Positions 8,107 to 16,587 of a DNA stretch of 64,000 bases are shown here, in pieces. Both the position numbers and the translations under genes were made by a program. Origin of the DNA: Herbaspirillum sp. alder98 (GTDB lineage Bacteria > Pseudomonadota > Gammaproteobacteria > Burkholderiales > Burkholderiaceae_D); assembly GCF_020179755.1 (NCBI RefSeq), contig NZ_JAIUCY010000013.1, positions 1 to 64,000 of the forward strand. The letters run 5' to 3'. The notes under the pieces were generated by a model. The model ran no database searches, was not told the DNA's origin, and saw only the letters and a program-made list of their open reading frames with translations. The stretch's first letter is position 1. The number at the start of each line of letters is the position of its first letter.

Positions 8107-9399
8107 ATGTCACCCGCCGCGCCCGCCGAAGTCACCTTTCCCCGTCACGTGGTCGTCATCGGCGCCGGCGCCGTCGGCCTGATGAGCGCCATCCATGCGC
8201 TCGACCAGGGCTTGCAGGTGACCCTGCTCGATTTCAACGAAGCAGGCAGCGAAGAGGCATCCAGCTACGGCAATGCCGGCTGGTTGTCGTCGCATTCGGT
8301 GATCCCGCCGGTGGAGCCGGGCATGTGGAAGAAGGTGCCCGGCTACCTGGCCGATCCGCTCGGTCCGCTGTCGATCCGCTGGCGTCACCTGCCGCGGTTG
8401 GCGCCATGGCTGCTGCGTAACCTGGCCAGCGCCCGTCGCACCCGTATTCGTACCACCGCCGCCGCGTTGCGCACGCTGGTGGTCGACGCCCGCCTGTTGC
8501 ATCTGGACGTGGCGCGACGGGCGGGCGTGGCGCATCTGATCGACACCTCGGGCGTGCTGCACGTGTACCGTTCGCGCCAGCAGTTCGAGGGCGACGCCTT
8601 CGGCTGGGGGGTGAGGCGCGAACTGGGCATAGGCTGGACCGAACTGGAAGGCGCCGACCTGCGTCAGCGCGAACCCGACCTCGATCCAGCCTTCGGCTTC
8701 GCCGTGCATGTGGACGAGGCCGGGCACTGTCGCAATCCGGGCGCCTACATGCAGGCGCTGGAACGCTTCGCGCTGGCCCGTGGGGCGCAGCGCGTGCAGG
8801 GCCGCGCCACCGGTTTCCGGGTGCAGGACGGGCGACTCAAGGCGGTCTTGACCGGGCACGGCGAGATCGCCTGCGATGCTGCCGTGATCGCCGCCGGCGC
8901 CCGTTCCAAGGAACTGGCCGCTGCCGCCGGCGACCGGGTGCGGCTGGAGAGCGAACGGGGCTACCACGCCAGCATCGCCGGCGAGACGTTGGCCAGCACC
9001 GCGCGCATGCCGATGATGGTGTCCGAATTCAAGGTCATTGCGACGCAGATGGAAACCGGCCTGCGCATCGCCGGCCAGGTCGAGTTTGCGTCGTTCGAGG
9101 CGGCCCCCGACTGGCGTCGTGCCGGGATCATGCGTGATATCGCGTTGAAGCTGTTTCCCGGGCTGCCACGCGACCTGCCGGCGTCGCAGGTCAGGTTCTG
9201 GCTGGGGCGTCGTCCCAGCACCCCGGACGGCATGCCCTGCATCGGTCATGCCAGCGCCAGCGGCGACATCGTGCATGCCTACGGCCATGGTCACATCGGC
9301 CTGGGTTGCTCGGCGCGCACCGGGCGCATCGTGGCGCAACTGCTGGCCGGGCGCACGCCCGAGATCGACCTGGCGCCGTTCAGCCCGCAGCGCTTCTAG
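8107..9399 (+). CDS. FAD-dependent oxidoreductase, D-amino-acid dehydrogenase (DadA) type
   Basis: A 430-residue flavoprotein of the DAO family. DadA-type members oxidatively deaminate D-amino acids and pass electrons to the respiratory chain. The FAD-binding motif VVVIGAGAVGLMSAIHAL is near the N-terminus; the second FAD contact region is near the C-terminus (HAYGHGHIGLGCSARTGRIV). Length matches DadA. The Met at 8107 gives a normal family N-terminus; the frame stays open upstream to 7996 but that part runs through the terminator. It lies downstream of that terminator, so it is probably transcribed on its own. Its stop overlaps the stop of the convergent hydrolase gene (ctag). Confidence 0.85.
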   Translation: MSPAAPAEVTFPRHVVVIGAGAVGLMSAIHALDQGLQVTLLDFNEAGSEEASSYGNAGWLSSHSVIPPVEPGMWKKVPGYLADPLGPLSIRWRHLPRLAPWLLRNLASARRTRIRTTAAALRTLVVDARLLHLDVARRAGVAHLIDTSGVLHVYRSRQQFEGDAFGWGVRRELGIGWTELEGADLRQREPDLDPAFGFAVHVDEAGHCRNPGAYMQALERFALARGAQRVQGRATGFRVQDGRLKAVLTGHGEIACDAAVIAAGARSKELAAAAGDRVRLESERGYHASIAGETLASTARMPMMVSEFKVIATQMETGLRIAGQVEFASFEAAPDWRRAGIMRDIALKLFPGLPRDLPASQVRFWLGRRPSTPDGMPCIGHASASGDIVHAYGHGHIGLGCSARTGRIVAQLLAGRTPEIDLAPFSPQRF

Positions 9400-9926
9400 A
9401 ACTGAATCGCGGCACAATCCTGGATGCTGGCGCGCACGCCATAGGCGCCCAGGTTGGCCAGCGTGGCATTGTGGTGGGCCACGATCTGCGCCGCCGGGAG
9501 TATCGGATTGTCGGTGGTGGTGTGGCCATCGGCGGCCAGCGTCACAGGGTAGCCCAGCGCCAGTGCGCGACGCACCGTCGACTCCACGCAGAACTCGGTC
9601 TACATGCCGCAAATCACCAGTTGCGATACGTGGCGGGTCATGAGCATCGAGTGCAGCTCGGTCTGGTGAAACGCGTCCGAGCCGCGCTTGCGCAACCGGC
9701 TATCGCCTTCGCCGGTCACCAGTCCCGTCGCCAGTTGCCAGCCGGCGCTGCCATGCGCCAGTTCGCCGCCATCTTCATGCTGCACCACGATCACCGGCGC
9801 ACCGGCGGCACGGGCGCGTCGCGCCAGGTCATTGATGTTGCCGATGGTGCGGGCCGGTTCCGCCACGGCCGCCGGGCCGGTGCAGAGCGCTTGCTGGACG
9901 TCGATGATGATCAGTGCGGTGGGCAT
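9396..9926 (-). pseudogene. Isochorismatase-family cysteine hydrolase with in-frame amber codon
   Basis: Over its full span the frame encodes a 176-codon isochorismatase-like hydrolase: catalytic Asp in LIIIDVQQAL, catalytic Lys in RLRKRGSDAFHQTEL, then VICGM, a stop, TEFCVESTVRRALALGYPV. The stop is TAG at 9600-9602 (cta on the plus strand). In relatives this position is Gln (GMQTEFCVE), so one C-to-T change from CAG explains it. The frame on both sides is intact and family-like, with no frameshift. The truncated 108-residue product lacks the nucleophilic Cys, so it should be inactive unless the amber codon is suppressed. A base-calling error is possible. Many family members hydrolyse amides such as nicotinamide; the substrate here is unknown. 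Confidence 0.85.
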
Positions 9927-9978
9927 GAGGCAAGGGTCCTGGTTCTTGTTGTCGATGGTCGGCCCATCTTACCGGAAC

Positions 9979-11286
9979 TCACCCCTCTGTCTGCGCCAGG
10001 TGCTGCCGCAGATGCTGTCCTCTGTATTCACGCCGCAAGCTGCCGCGCCGCTGCAACTCGGGTACTACCTGCTCGACAAAGTCATCGAAGCCATGCGGCA
10101 GGTGCGCCGGCGTGATCACGAAGCCATCGGCGCCGCGCTCGGCGACGATGTGTTCGAGCCAGTCGGCGATGTCGCTGGCGGTGCCGGCCACCTGCGGCAC
10201 CAGCACCCCCTGCGCATACAGGCGGCCGGCGTCGGCCAGGGTCAACTGGCGCTCGGAAGAGATTTCCTTCAGCAGCTTGAACAGTCCCTGGATGCCGCTC
10301 ACCTGGATGTCGGCCAGCGGCGCGTCCAGCGCGTAGCCGGAGAAGTCGACGTTCATGTGGCTCGACAGCGTCGACAATCCCACCAGCGGATCGGCCAGCG
10401 CATTCGATTGCGCGCGCAACGCTTCGGCGTGCGCGCGCGAGCTGGCCACGAACGGCATCACCGCCGACAGCACCTTGATGTCGTGCGGCTGTCGCCCGAA
10501 CTGGGCGGCGCGACCTTTGAGGTCGTTGTAGAAGCGTTGCATGCGCGCCAGGTCGGGCTGGATGTTGAACACCACCTCGGCCCAGCGCGCGGCGAAATCC
10601 TGGCCGCGATCGGACGAGCCGGCCTGGATGATCACCGGGCTGCGCTGCGGCGTGGACGGGATATTGAGCGGGCCGCGCACCTTGAAGTGCGTCCCCGCAT
10701 GATCGATTGCAGCCACCCGCGTGGCATCGGCATAGCGACCGTCGGGCGCCAGCAGCAGGGCGTCGGCCTGCCAGCTGCGCCACAGCTTGTGCGTGACGTC
10801 GAGAAATTCATCGGCACGGTCGTAGCGCACGTCGTGCGGCAAGGTCTGGGCCAGGCCGAAGTTGTCGGCCTCGCCCTGGTTCACCGAGGTCACCACGTTC
10901 CAGGCGGCGCGCCCGCCCGACAGATGGTCCAGCGTGGCGAATTCGCGCGCCAGGCTATATGGCTGCGAATAAGTGGTCGAGCGCGTGGCGCCCAGCCCGA
11001 TATGACGGGTCACCGCCGCCAGCGCGCCCAGCAGCGGCAGCGGATCGAGCCGGGTGGCGTCCTGGTCGCCCACGGCAATGCCATGGGCGTGATGCTCGCC
11101 ATAGCGGGTCGATACCGCCAGGCGGTCGGCGAAGAACAGCAGGTCGAAGCGGCCGCGTTCCAGCGTCTGCGCCACATGGCGGTAATAGTCGAGTTGCAGG
11201 AAGCCGCCCGGGGTGCTGGCCGGATGGCGCCACAGGCCCTGGCTGTGGGCGGCATTGCCGGCGATCAGGAAGGCGGCGAGATGCAT
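9979..11286 (-). CDS. FMNH2-dependent monooxygenase, NtaA/SnaA/DszA family
   Basis: A 435-residue flavin monooxygenase of the bacterial luciferase superfamily. NtaA/DszA-type enzymes use reduced FMN from a partner reductase to cleave C-N or C-S bonds in compounds such as nitrilotriacetate, EDTA and sulfones. Typical blocks are visible: RFDLLFFADRLAV, GLGATRSTTYSQPY, FATLDHLSGGRAAWNVVTS, and VIIQAGSSDRGQDFAARWAE. The start at 11286 gives the usual N-terminus (MHLAAFLIAGNAAHS); the frame stays open far upstream but those residues are antisense-type noise within the next gene. It lies eight bases after the sulfonate-type binding-protein gene. No flavin reductase is adjacent. Confidence 0.88.
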   Translation of the reverse strand: MHLAAFLIAGNAAHSQGLWRHPASTPGGFLQLDYYRHVAQTLERGRFDLLFFADRLAVSTRYGEHHAHGIAVGDQDATRLDPLPLLGALAAVTRHIGLGATRSTTYSQPYSLAREFATLDHLSGGRAAWNVVTSVNQGEADNFGLAQTLPHDVRYDRADEFLDVTHKLWRSWQADALLLAPDGRYADATRVAAIDHAGTHFKVRGPLNIPSTPQRSPVIIQAGSSDRGQDFAARWAEVVFNIQPDLARMQRFYNDLKGRAAQFGRQPHDIKVLSAVMPFVASSRAHAEALRAQSNALADPLVGLSTLSSHMNVDFSGYALDAPLADIQVSGIQGLFKLLKEISSERQLTLADAGRLYAQGVLVPQVAGTASDIADWLEHIVAERGADGFVITPAHLPHGFDDFVEQVVPELQRRGSLRREYRGQHLRQHLAQTEG

Positions 11287-11294
11287 CGCGCGCC

Positions 11295-12263
11295 TCAGAC
11301 CAGCACGTCGCGATAGACCTTGTCCTGCACCCGGACCGCATTCTTGATCAGGCCCAGTTTCAGGAAGGCGTCGGCGATCTGCTGCTGCTCGGCGACGATG
11401 CCGGCATCGACCGCCACCGTGGTGTAGTTGCGTCGCTCCGTGGCCAGTCGCAGCACCTTGGGATCGACGCCCAGTTGCGGCGCCAGCAGGTCGGCGGTTT
11501 CCTGCGGGTGGGCCTGGGTCCAGGTGTTGGCCTGCTTGAGTTCGGCGAAGAGCGTGCGCACCACATCGCGGTTCTGGTCGACGAACCTGGGCACCGCCAG
11601 GTGGAAGGTGCGATTGTTCGACAGGCCGGTGCCGTCGCGCAGCACGCGGGGCCGGGTGCTGACTTCCTGCCCGGCCAGGAATGGGTCCCACAGCGTGGCG
11701 GCGTCGACATTGCCCGACTGGAAGGCGGCGCGCACGTCGGCCGCATTGGTCACGTAGACCGGTTCGATGTCGTTGTAGCTCAAGCCGACTTCTTCGAGCG
11801 CCTTCAGCAGCAGGAACTGGACGTTCCAGCCGCGGCCGGTGGCGACCTTCCTGCCCTTGAGTTCCTTTACGCTGCGGATCGGCGAATCCTGCGCCACGAA
11901 GATGGCGATGCCCTTGGGATACGGTTGTTCCGCGCCCAGGTAGACCGCGTTCACGCCCGAGGCGTTGGCAAAGACCGAGGGCGTATCGGCGGCATGGCCG
12001 AAGTCGATCGCGTTGGCATTGAGCGCCTCGGTCAGTTGCGGGCCGGCCGCGAACTCGAACCATTTCACCTGCCAGCCCTGAGGCGCCAGGGCCTGCTCCA
12101 GGCGGCCGGTGCCCTTCAGGATATTGAGGGTGTTGAATTTTTGATAACCGATGCGTAATACCTTGTCCTGCGCGGCCCGCACCAGCGGTGCGCCGCCGGC
12201 TAGCGCGCCGGCGGCCAGGCCTTGCAGCAGCAGTCGGCGTTTTTGTTGGTTTTCGTCACGCAT
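11295..12263 (-). CDS. Aliphatic sulfonate-type substrate-binding protein (SsuA-like)
   Basis: Periplasmic binding protein of the SsuA/TauA class, 322 residues, delivering sulfonates or related compounds to an ABC importer. The N-terminus has twin arginines (KRRLLLQG) and an Ala/Gly-rich core, so Tat export is likely. The mature part shows LRIGYQKFNTLNILKGTG, FEFAAGPQLTEALNANAIDFG and GWNVQFLLLKALEEVGL, all typical of the family. GGGGGAG precedes the ATG at 12263. The permease and ATPase genes normally found beside ssuA are absent here, so it must use transport partners elsewhere. It is the first gene of a two-gene unit with the monooxygenase. Confidence 0.88.
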   Translation of the reverse strand: MRDENQQKRRLLLQGLAAGALAGGAPLVRAAQDKVLRIGYQKFNTLNILKGTGRLEQALAPQGWQVKWFEFAAGPQLTEALNANAIDFGHAADTPSVFANASGVNAVYLGAEQPYPKGIAIFVAQDSPIRSVKELKGRKVATGRGWNVQFLLLKALEEVGLSYNDIEPVYVTNAADVRAAFQSGNVDAATLWDPFLAGQEVSTRPRVLRDGTGLSNNRTFHLAVPRFVDQNRDVVRTLFAELKQANTWTQAHPQETADLLAPQLGVDPKVLRLATERRNYTTVAVDAGIVAEQQQIADAFLKLGLIKNAVRVQDKVYRDVLV

Positions 12264-12450
12264 GGGCTCCCCCGTTGTCGGATTGAAAAGACTCAGGGTA
12301 GTGGCCGCCCGGCACGGCGGGAACGAACAATTTCGCAGATGCAAATGCGGTCGCTGTCGGATCGGCGCGGCTGCGGCAATTTGTCCCATTCCGGCTACTC
12401 CGGGCATTCGTTACAATAGCCGCTCGCCTCTTTATCCCTGCCCGCGTGCC

Positions 12451-12633
12451 ATGACTTATATCTACGACCGCTTCGAGAGCTTCCTGCGCCGCGCTACCGG
12501 CTTGCATATCGCACTGGCGTTGCTGGCGGTGTGCGGCGCGTTGTGCTGGGCGGTCTATCTGTGGGCCACCGGCGAGGCGCGCATTCCGTTTTCGCTGTTC
12601 GATATCTGCTTCACGCCCGCCCCCGGCAAATAG
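12451..12633 (+). CDS. Small membrane protein of unknown function (60 aa)
   Basis: MTYIYDRFESFLRRATGLH is followed by one strong hydrophobic helix (about residues 18-41: IALALLAVCGALCWAVYLWA) and a short tail ending FTPAPGK. It looks like a single-pass inner-membrane protein with an amphipathic N-terminal segment. There is no strong ribosome binding site (cctgcccgcgtgcc before the ATG). Codon use and the clear membrane helix support it as real. It is divergent from the sulfonate-binding gene and followed by a 12-bp hairpin. Confidence 0.6.
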   Translation: MTYIYDRFESFLRRATGLHIALALLAVCGALCWAVYLWATGEARIPFSLFDICFTPAPGK

Positions 12634-12656
12634 CAGGGGCGTGGTGCAGCAGCAAC

Positions 12657-12686
12657 GACAAAGCGGCCTACAATGGCCGCTTTGTC
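12657..12686. terminator. 12-bp hairpin between small membrane protein and helicase genes
   Basis: gacaaagcggcc and ggccgctttgtc form a perfect 12-bp stem with a 6-base loop. The A-run and T-run lie inside the stem, so it could work in both directions, but no T-run follows. It lies 23 bases after one stop codon and 25 bases before the helicase start, so it may terminate the first or attenuate the second. Confidence 0.5.
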
Positions 12687-12711
12687 ATTGGTGGCGCCGG
12701 CGCTTTCCAGC

Positions 12712-15216
12712 ATGTCTGTTTCTTCTTCCAGTTCACCCGTCTTTCAACCTCGCCTGACGCTGCGCACGCTGACCCGTGGCGACGGCTTGCTGGGCATGCG
12801 TGCGCATGGCCTGTTCGGCCCACGCGGCAGCACCCTGACGGTGGCGCAGATCGACTGGGTCTATGGCAGCGGCGCGGCGCGCTGGAGCATGCCCGCGCCC
12901 CAGTATCCGGACCAGGAGCACGACGCCGGCTATACCCCGGCCCATGTGCGACGCGATATCGCCGCCGAGACGACGGCGCTGGAGCTGATCCGCGACATGG
13001 GCCTGCTGCCGCTGCGCGACGACGCGCTGCAGTGGCGCGCCACCAATCCGCTGCACGATGCCGGACCGTTGTGGACGCTGGTGCAGGAAGAGTCATTCGG
13101 CGACTTCTGGGCCGATGACGGGCCGCGCCTGCAACAGCAGGGCTGGCAACTGGTGGTGCGGCCCGGTTTCGCGCATGAGAGCGTGCCGGTGCAGGCCTGG
13201 CGTTTCGTGATCGACGCTGCCAGCGGCGAGGTGCTCGGCAAGGAAGTGGCCGGCCCGCTGCCGACCCGGGCGATACCCGCCGACGCCTTCGATCGCAGCG
13301 AGACCACCGGGCACTGGCTGCTGTCGATGGGGATCGAAGTCGATGGTGAAGTCATGGATGTGGCGCCGATGGTGGCCGACCTGTTGCGGCGCGATCCGCG
13401 CTGGGGCGACGCCACAGCCCTGGAACGGATCGACGACCACGCGGTGATTTCACTGCGGGCCCCGCGCGGGCGGCGCATCGACGCCATGGCGGGGCCGCTC
13501 AAGGCGGTGGTGCTGGCGCTGCTCGACCTGCTGGCCGATCCCCGTCGCAAGAACGGACCGCTGGCGATGACCGCGCTCGACGCCCATCGCCTCGACGCCA
13601 TGCATTCGGCATTGCTGGCGCTGGACACCGGCGCGCCCTGGCACATGCAGGGCGAAGGCGAGGTGCTGCAACTGGCGCGCCGCTTGCGTCAGGCCGGCGC
13701 GGTGCGCGAGGTGGCTGCGCCGCCGGGCCTGGGCATTGATCTGCGACCCTACCAGCTGCAAGGCCTGGCCTGGCTGCAATACCTGCGCCAGCAAGGCTTG
13801 TGCGGCATCCTGGCCGACGACATGGGGCTGGGCAAGACGGCCCAGATCCTGGCGCATATCCTGCTGGAACATCAAGGCGGCCGGCTGGACCGGCCGGCGC
13901 TGGTGGTGGTGCCGACCTCGTTGCTGTTCAACTGGCAGCAGGAAGCGCAGCGCATCGCGCCGCAGTTGCGCGTGCTGGTGCTGCACGGCGAGGATCGCGC
14001 CGGGCGCTTCGGGCAGATCGACCAGGCCGACCTGGTCTTGACGACTTATCCGCTGCTGTGGCGCGACCTGGGCGCGCTGGCGACGCCGTCGTGGCACTTG
14101 CTGATACTGGACGAGGCCCAGACCGTCAAGAATGCCAGCGGCCGCAGCGCCACGGCGGCCCGCAAGTTGCGTGCACGGCATCGCATCTGCATGACCGGCA
14201 CGCCGCTCGAGAATCACCTGGGCGAGCTGTGGACGCAATTTCATTTCCTGATGCCGGGCTTTCTGGGCGACGCCCGCAGTTTTTCACGGCTGTGGCGCAA
14301 GCCCATCGAAGAACAGGGCCAGACGGTGCGCGCGCGGCTGTTGGCGCAACGGGTGCGTCCGTTCATCCTGCGCCGGCGCAAGCAGGATGTGCTGCAAGAG
14401 CTGCCGCCGCGCATCGAGATCGTCGAGCGGCTGCAGTTGCAGGGGAGCCAGCGCGCGCTGTATGAAAGCGTGCGCATCGCCGCCGACAAGCAGGTCCGTC
14501 GCGCCCTGGTACGGCGTGGCCTGGGCGCCTCGCAGGTCACCGTGATGGATGCGTTGCTCAAGCTGCGCCAGGTCTGTTGCGATCCCCATCTGCTCAAGGG
14601 CAGTGACACCCCACGCGGCATCGAACGCGCCAAGCTCGAGTGGTTGCGCGACATGCTGCCGGGACTGATCGCCGAGGGCCGCCGGATCCTGCTGTTTTCG
14701 CAATTCACCGAAATGCTGGGGCTGGTCGAAGAAGCGGTCGATGCATTGGGTTTGCCCTACCTGATGCTGACCGGGCAGACCGATCCGGCGCAACGGGGCG
14801 AATTGATCGCGCGCTTCCAGAACCTGGAGGCGCCGTTGCTGCTGGTGAGCCTCAAGGCCGGTGGCGTCGGCCTCAACCTGACTGCGGCCGATACCGTGAT
14901 CCTGGCCGACCCGTGGTGGAACCCGGCGGTCGAGGAGCAAGCCATCGCACGCGCCCACAGGCTGGGGCAGACCCAGCAGGTATTCGTCTACAAGCTGGTG
15001 ATCGAAGGCAGCATCGAAGAACGGCTGCTCGAGTTGCAGGCGCGCAAGTCGACGCTGGCCGAGGGCATCCTGGGGCACGACGACACGGCCACCATCAAGT
15101 TCGGCACGGAAGAGCTCGATGCCTTGCTGGCGCCGTTGGGACAGGGCGTGCATGAAAAGGTGGTGGTGATGCCGCCGCGGTCGTTGACCGCCGACGTCTG
15201 GGATGGGATTTCCTGA
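12712..15216 (+). CDS. SNF2/RapA-family DEAD-like helicase
   Basis: An 834-residue SWI2/SNF2-type ATPase that would translocate on double-stranded DNA. The C-terminal half holds all helicase blocks: ADDMGLGKT (Walker A, near 370), LLILDEAQTVKNA (motif II, DEAQ), MTGTPLENHLGELW (III), LLFSQFTEML, SLKAGGVGLNLTAADTVILA (V) and ARAHRLGQTQQVFVYKLV (VI). The N-terminal 330 residues are poorly conserved; no SWIM zinc motif is visible. Bacterial members act in transcription recycling or DNA repair. Start 12712 is preferred over 12673, which lies inside the hairpin. No endonuclease or methyltransferase neighbour suggests a defence role. Confidence 0.9.
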   Translation: MSVSSSSSPVFQPRLTLRTLTRGDGLLGMRAHGLFGPRGSTLTVAQIDWVYGSGAARWSMPAPQYPDQEHDAGYTPAHVRRDIAAETTALELIRDMGLLPLRDDALQWRATNPLHDAGPLWTLVQEESFGDFWADDGPRLQQQGWQLVVRPGFAHESVPVQAWRFVIDAASGEVLGKEVAGPLPTRAIPADAFDRSETTGHWLLSMGIEVDGEVMDVAPMVADLLRRDPRWGDATALERIDDHAVISLRAPRGRRIDAMAGPLKAVVLALLDLLADPRRKNGPLAMTALDAHRLDAMHSALLALDTGAPWHMQGEGEVLQLARRLRQAGAVREVAAPPGLGIDLRPYQLQGLAWLQYLRQQGLCGILADDMGLGKTAQILAHILLEHQGGRLDRPALVVVPTSLLFNWQQEAQRIAPQLRVLVLHGEDRAGRFGQIDQADLVLTTYPLLWRDLGALATPSWHLLILDEAQTVKNASGRSATAARKLRARHRICMTGTPLENHLGELWTQFHFLMPGFLGDARSFSRLWRKPIEEQGQTVRARLLAQRVRPFILRRRKQDVLQELPPRIEIVERLQLQGSQRALYESVRIAADKQVRRALVRRGLGASQVTVMDALLKLRQVCCDPHLLKGSDTPRGIERAKLEWLRDMLPGLIAEGRRILLFSQFTEMLGLVEEAVDALGLPYLMLTGQTDPAQRGELIARFQNLEAPLLLVSLKAGGVGLNLTAADTVILADPWWNPAVEEQAIARAHRLGQTQQVFVYKLVIEGSIEERLLELQARKSTLAEGILGHDDTATIKFGTEELDALLAPLGQGVHEKVVVMPPRSLTADVWDGIS

Positions 15217-15339
15217 GGCCTTGTGTGTTCGTCTACTCAGACATTTCCTGATATTGCTCATCCATGGCCGACGCTACCATGCTGACTGGATGACAAGATC
15301 GATGTGCAATGGAGAGGGTTGGCGTGGATGGAGGCAGTG

Positions 15340-15606
15340 ATGCAATACACGATTTATGTGGGACTCGGTTTGTGCGTGGCTTGCCTGGCGGCATCGCTGG
15401 CGGTGCATTTCCTGTTCGAGCGGCGCTGGCAACGGCACATCGAGCAGGACGCCCAGGCGGTGATGGCCGGCGCCCGCTACAAGGAACCGGTACGTGACGA
15501 CTCGATGTCGCCGCTGCAATGGCAGGAACTGCGCCTGCGCGTGGAAGAAATGCAGATCGTGGCCGAGGAAACCGGCCGGCCCCAGCCCTACAAGAACGTC
15601 GCCTGA
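15340..15606 (+). CDS. Small membrane-anchored protein of unknown function (88 aa)
   Basis: The start at 15340 has GGAGG five bases upstream; two earlier in-frame Met codons (15304, 15328) do not. An N-terminal membrane helix (residues about 4-26: IYVGLGLCVACLAASLAVHF) is followed by a basic, Gln/Glu-rich cytoplasmic part with a probable helix (LQWQELRLRVEEMQIVAEET). I do not recognise the family. It stands alone between the helicase and the iron permease-like gene. Confidence 0.65.
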   Translation: MQYTIYVGLGLCVACLAASLAVHFLFERRWQRHIEQDAQAVMAGARYKEPVRDDSMSPLQWQELRLRVEEMQIVAEETGRPQPYKNVA

Positions 15607-15790
15607 CGTTTTTCTGCAGCAATAACAGCAACGCTGCGTCCCTTTTTCTTTCTGTTGAGCTGTTTTCCTACAACCGGCTGCGGCATTGTCCGCTTCGCCC
15701 GGGTGCGGTCATCGAGCGATACTTCTGCGCATGATAGGCGCATGGCCTGCCGACCTGGCAGGACCGGCGCCACGCCGGAGACCCTCGCGC

Positions 15791-16333
15791 ATGAAGACTT
15801 CAGACTTGTTCCATCAATTCCCGATCGGCCGCGCCCAGGCGGTGGGTTCGCCGTGGGCCCTCACCGTGGCGCTTGCCGTGATCGTGGCGTGGGCCGTTAC
15901 CGGCCCGCTGTTCGATTACTCCGAATCCTGGCAGTTGCTGATCAACACCGGCACCACCATCGTCACCTTACTGATGGTGTTCCTGATCCAGAACGCGCAG
16001 ACCCGCGACGCACAAGCGACCCGGCTCAAGCTGGACGAACTGATCCGCGCGCAGAAGGGCGCCCGCAACAGCATGTTGGAGGTCGACGACCTCAGTGACG
16101 AAGCGCTGTCACGCCTCAAACTGGAATTCGCGCGCATGGGCGAGCATCCCGACGACCCGGTGCGTCAGCGCCTGCGTCGCACGCTGGGCCGGGCGCGCAG
16201 CCAGGGGCAACAGGACCAGCAGGGCCGGCCGGCGTTGCATGAAGCCGTGCCGATGGCGGCGCGTACATCACGCCGCCAGAAGCAGTTCGACGAAGGTTCA
16301 CGCCGCCTGCGTGGACAGCAGCAGTGGACCTGA
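15791..16333 (+). CDS. Low-affinity iron permease-family membrane protein
   Basis: A 180-residue protein matching the pattern of the low-affinity iron permease (FET4-like) family: two membrane helices (SPWALTVALAVIVAWAVTG and LLINTGTTIVTLLMVFLIQ) followed by QNAQTRDAQATRLKLDELIR and NSMLEVDDLSDEAL, a signature of bacterial members. Despite the name, iron transport by bacterial members is not well shown. The last 50 residues are basic and Gln-rich. The Met at 15791 gives the normal family N-terminus. The next small gene begins 27 bases later and is probably co-transcribed. Confidence 0.8.
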   Translation: MKTSDLFHQFPIGRAQAVGSPWALTVALAVIVAWAVTGPLFDYSESWQLLINTGTTIVTLLMVFLIQNAQTRDAQATRLKLDELIRAQKGARNSMLEVDDLSDEALSRLKLEFARMGEHPDDPVRQRLRRTLGRARSQGQQDQQGRPALHEAVPMAARTSRRQKQFDEGSRRLRGQQQWT

Positions 16334-16360
16334 TGATGTGCAGCCAGCCAGGAGACGACC

Positions 16361-16561
16361 ATGAAAAGCCAGACCCCGATCAAGCCCCATGCCGATAGCG
16401 CCCTGGGCGACCATCCCGACGACCGCCATACCCCGGAGCCACCGGTGCATCCCGACCCGCTGGCCAGCCATCAGGGGCGTGGACGCACCGTCCTGCGCCC
16501 CGGCGGCGGCAGCGATGCCGAACAGCTGCTGGACCAGCAGGATCTCAAACGGCCGACATGA
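16361..16561 (+). CDS. Small hydrophilic protein of unknown function (66 aa)
   Basis: A 66-residue polar, Pro/His/Asp-rich protein with no membrane segment and no known domain (HADSALGDHPDDRHTPEPPV, then GRGRTVLRPGGGSDAEQLLD). AGGAGA lies eight bases before the ATG, which is the main reason to call it real. It probably forms a two-gene unit with the iron permease-family gene. It looks intrinsically disordered. Confidence 0.6.
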   Translation: MKSQTPIKPHADSALGDHPDDRHTPEPPVHPDPLASHQGRGRTVLRPGGGSDAEQLLDQQDLKRPT

Positions 16562-16587
16562 GCCGCCGGCAGCGCTGCGCTGCAAGC

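Noticed and set aside
12712-15216. SNF2 helicase as part of a defence island
   Set aside because: No nuclease, methyltransferase, phospholipase or other defence gene is adjacent; the neighbours are small membrane proteins and an iron permease-family gene.
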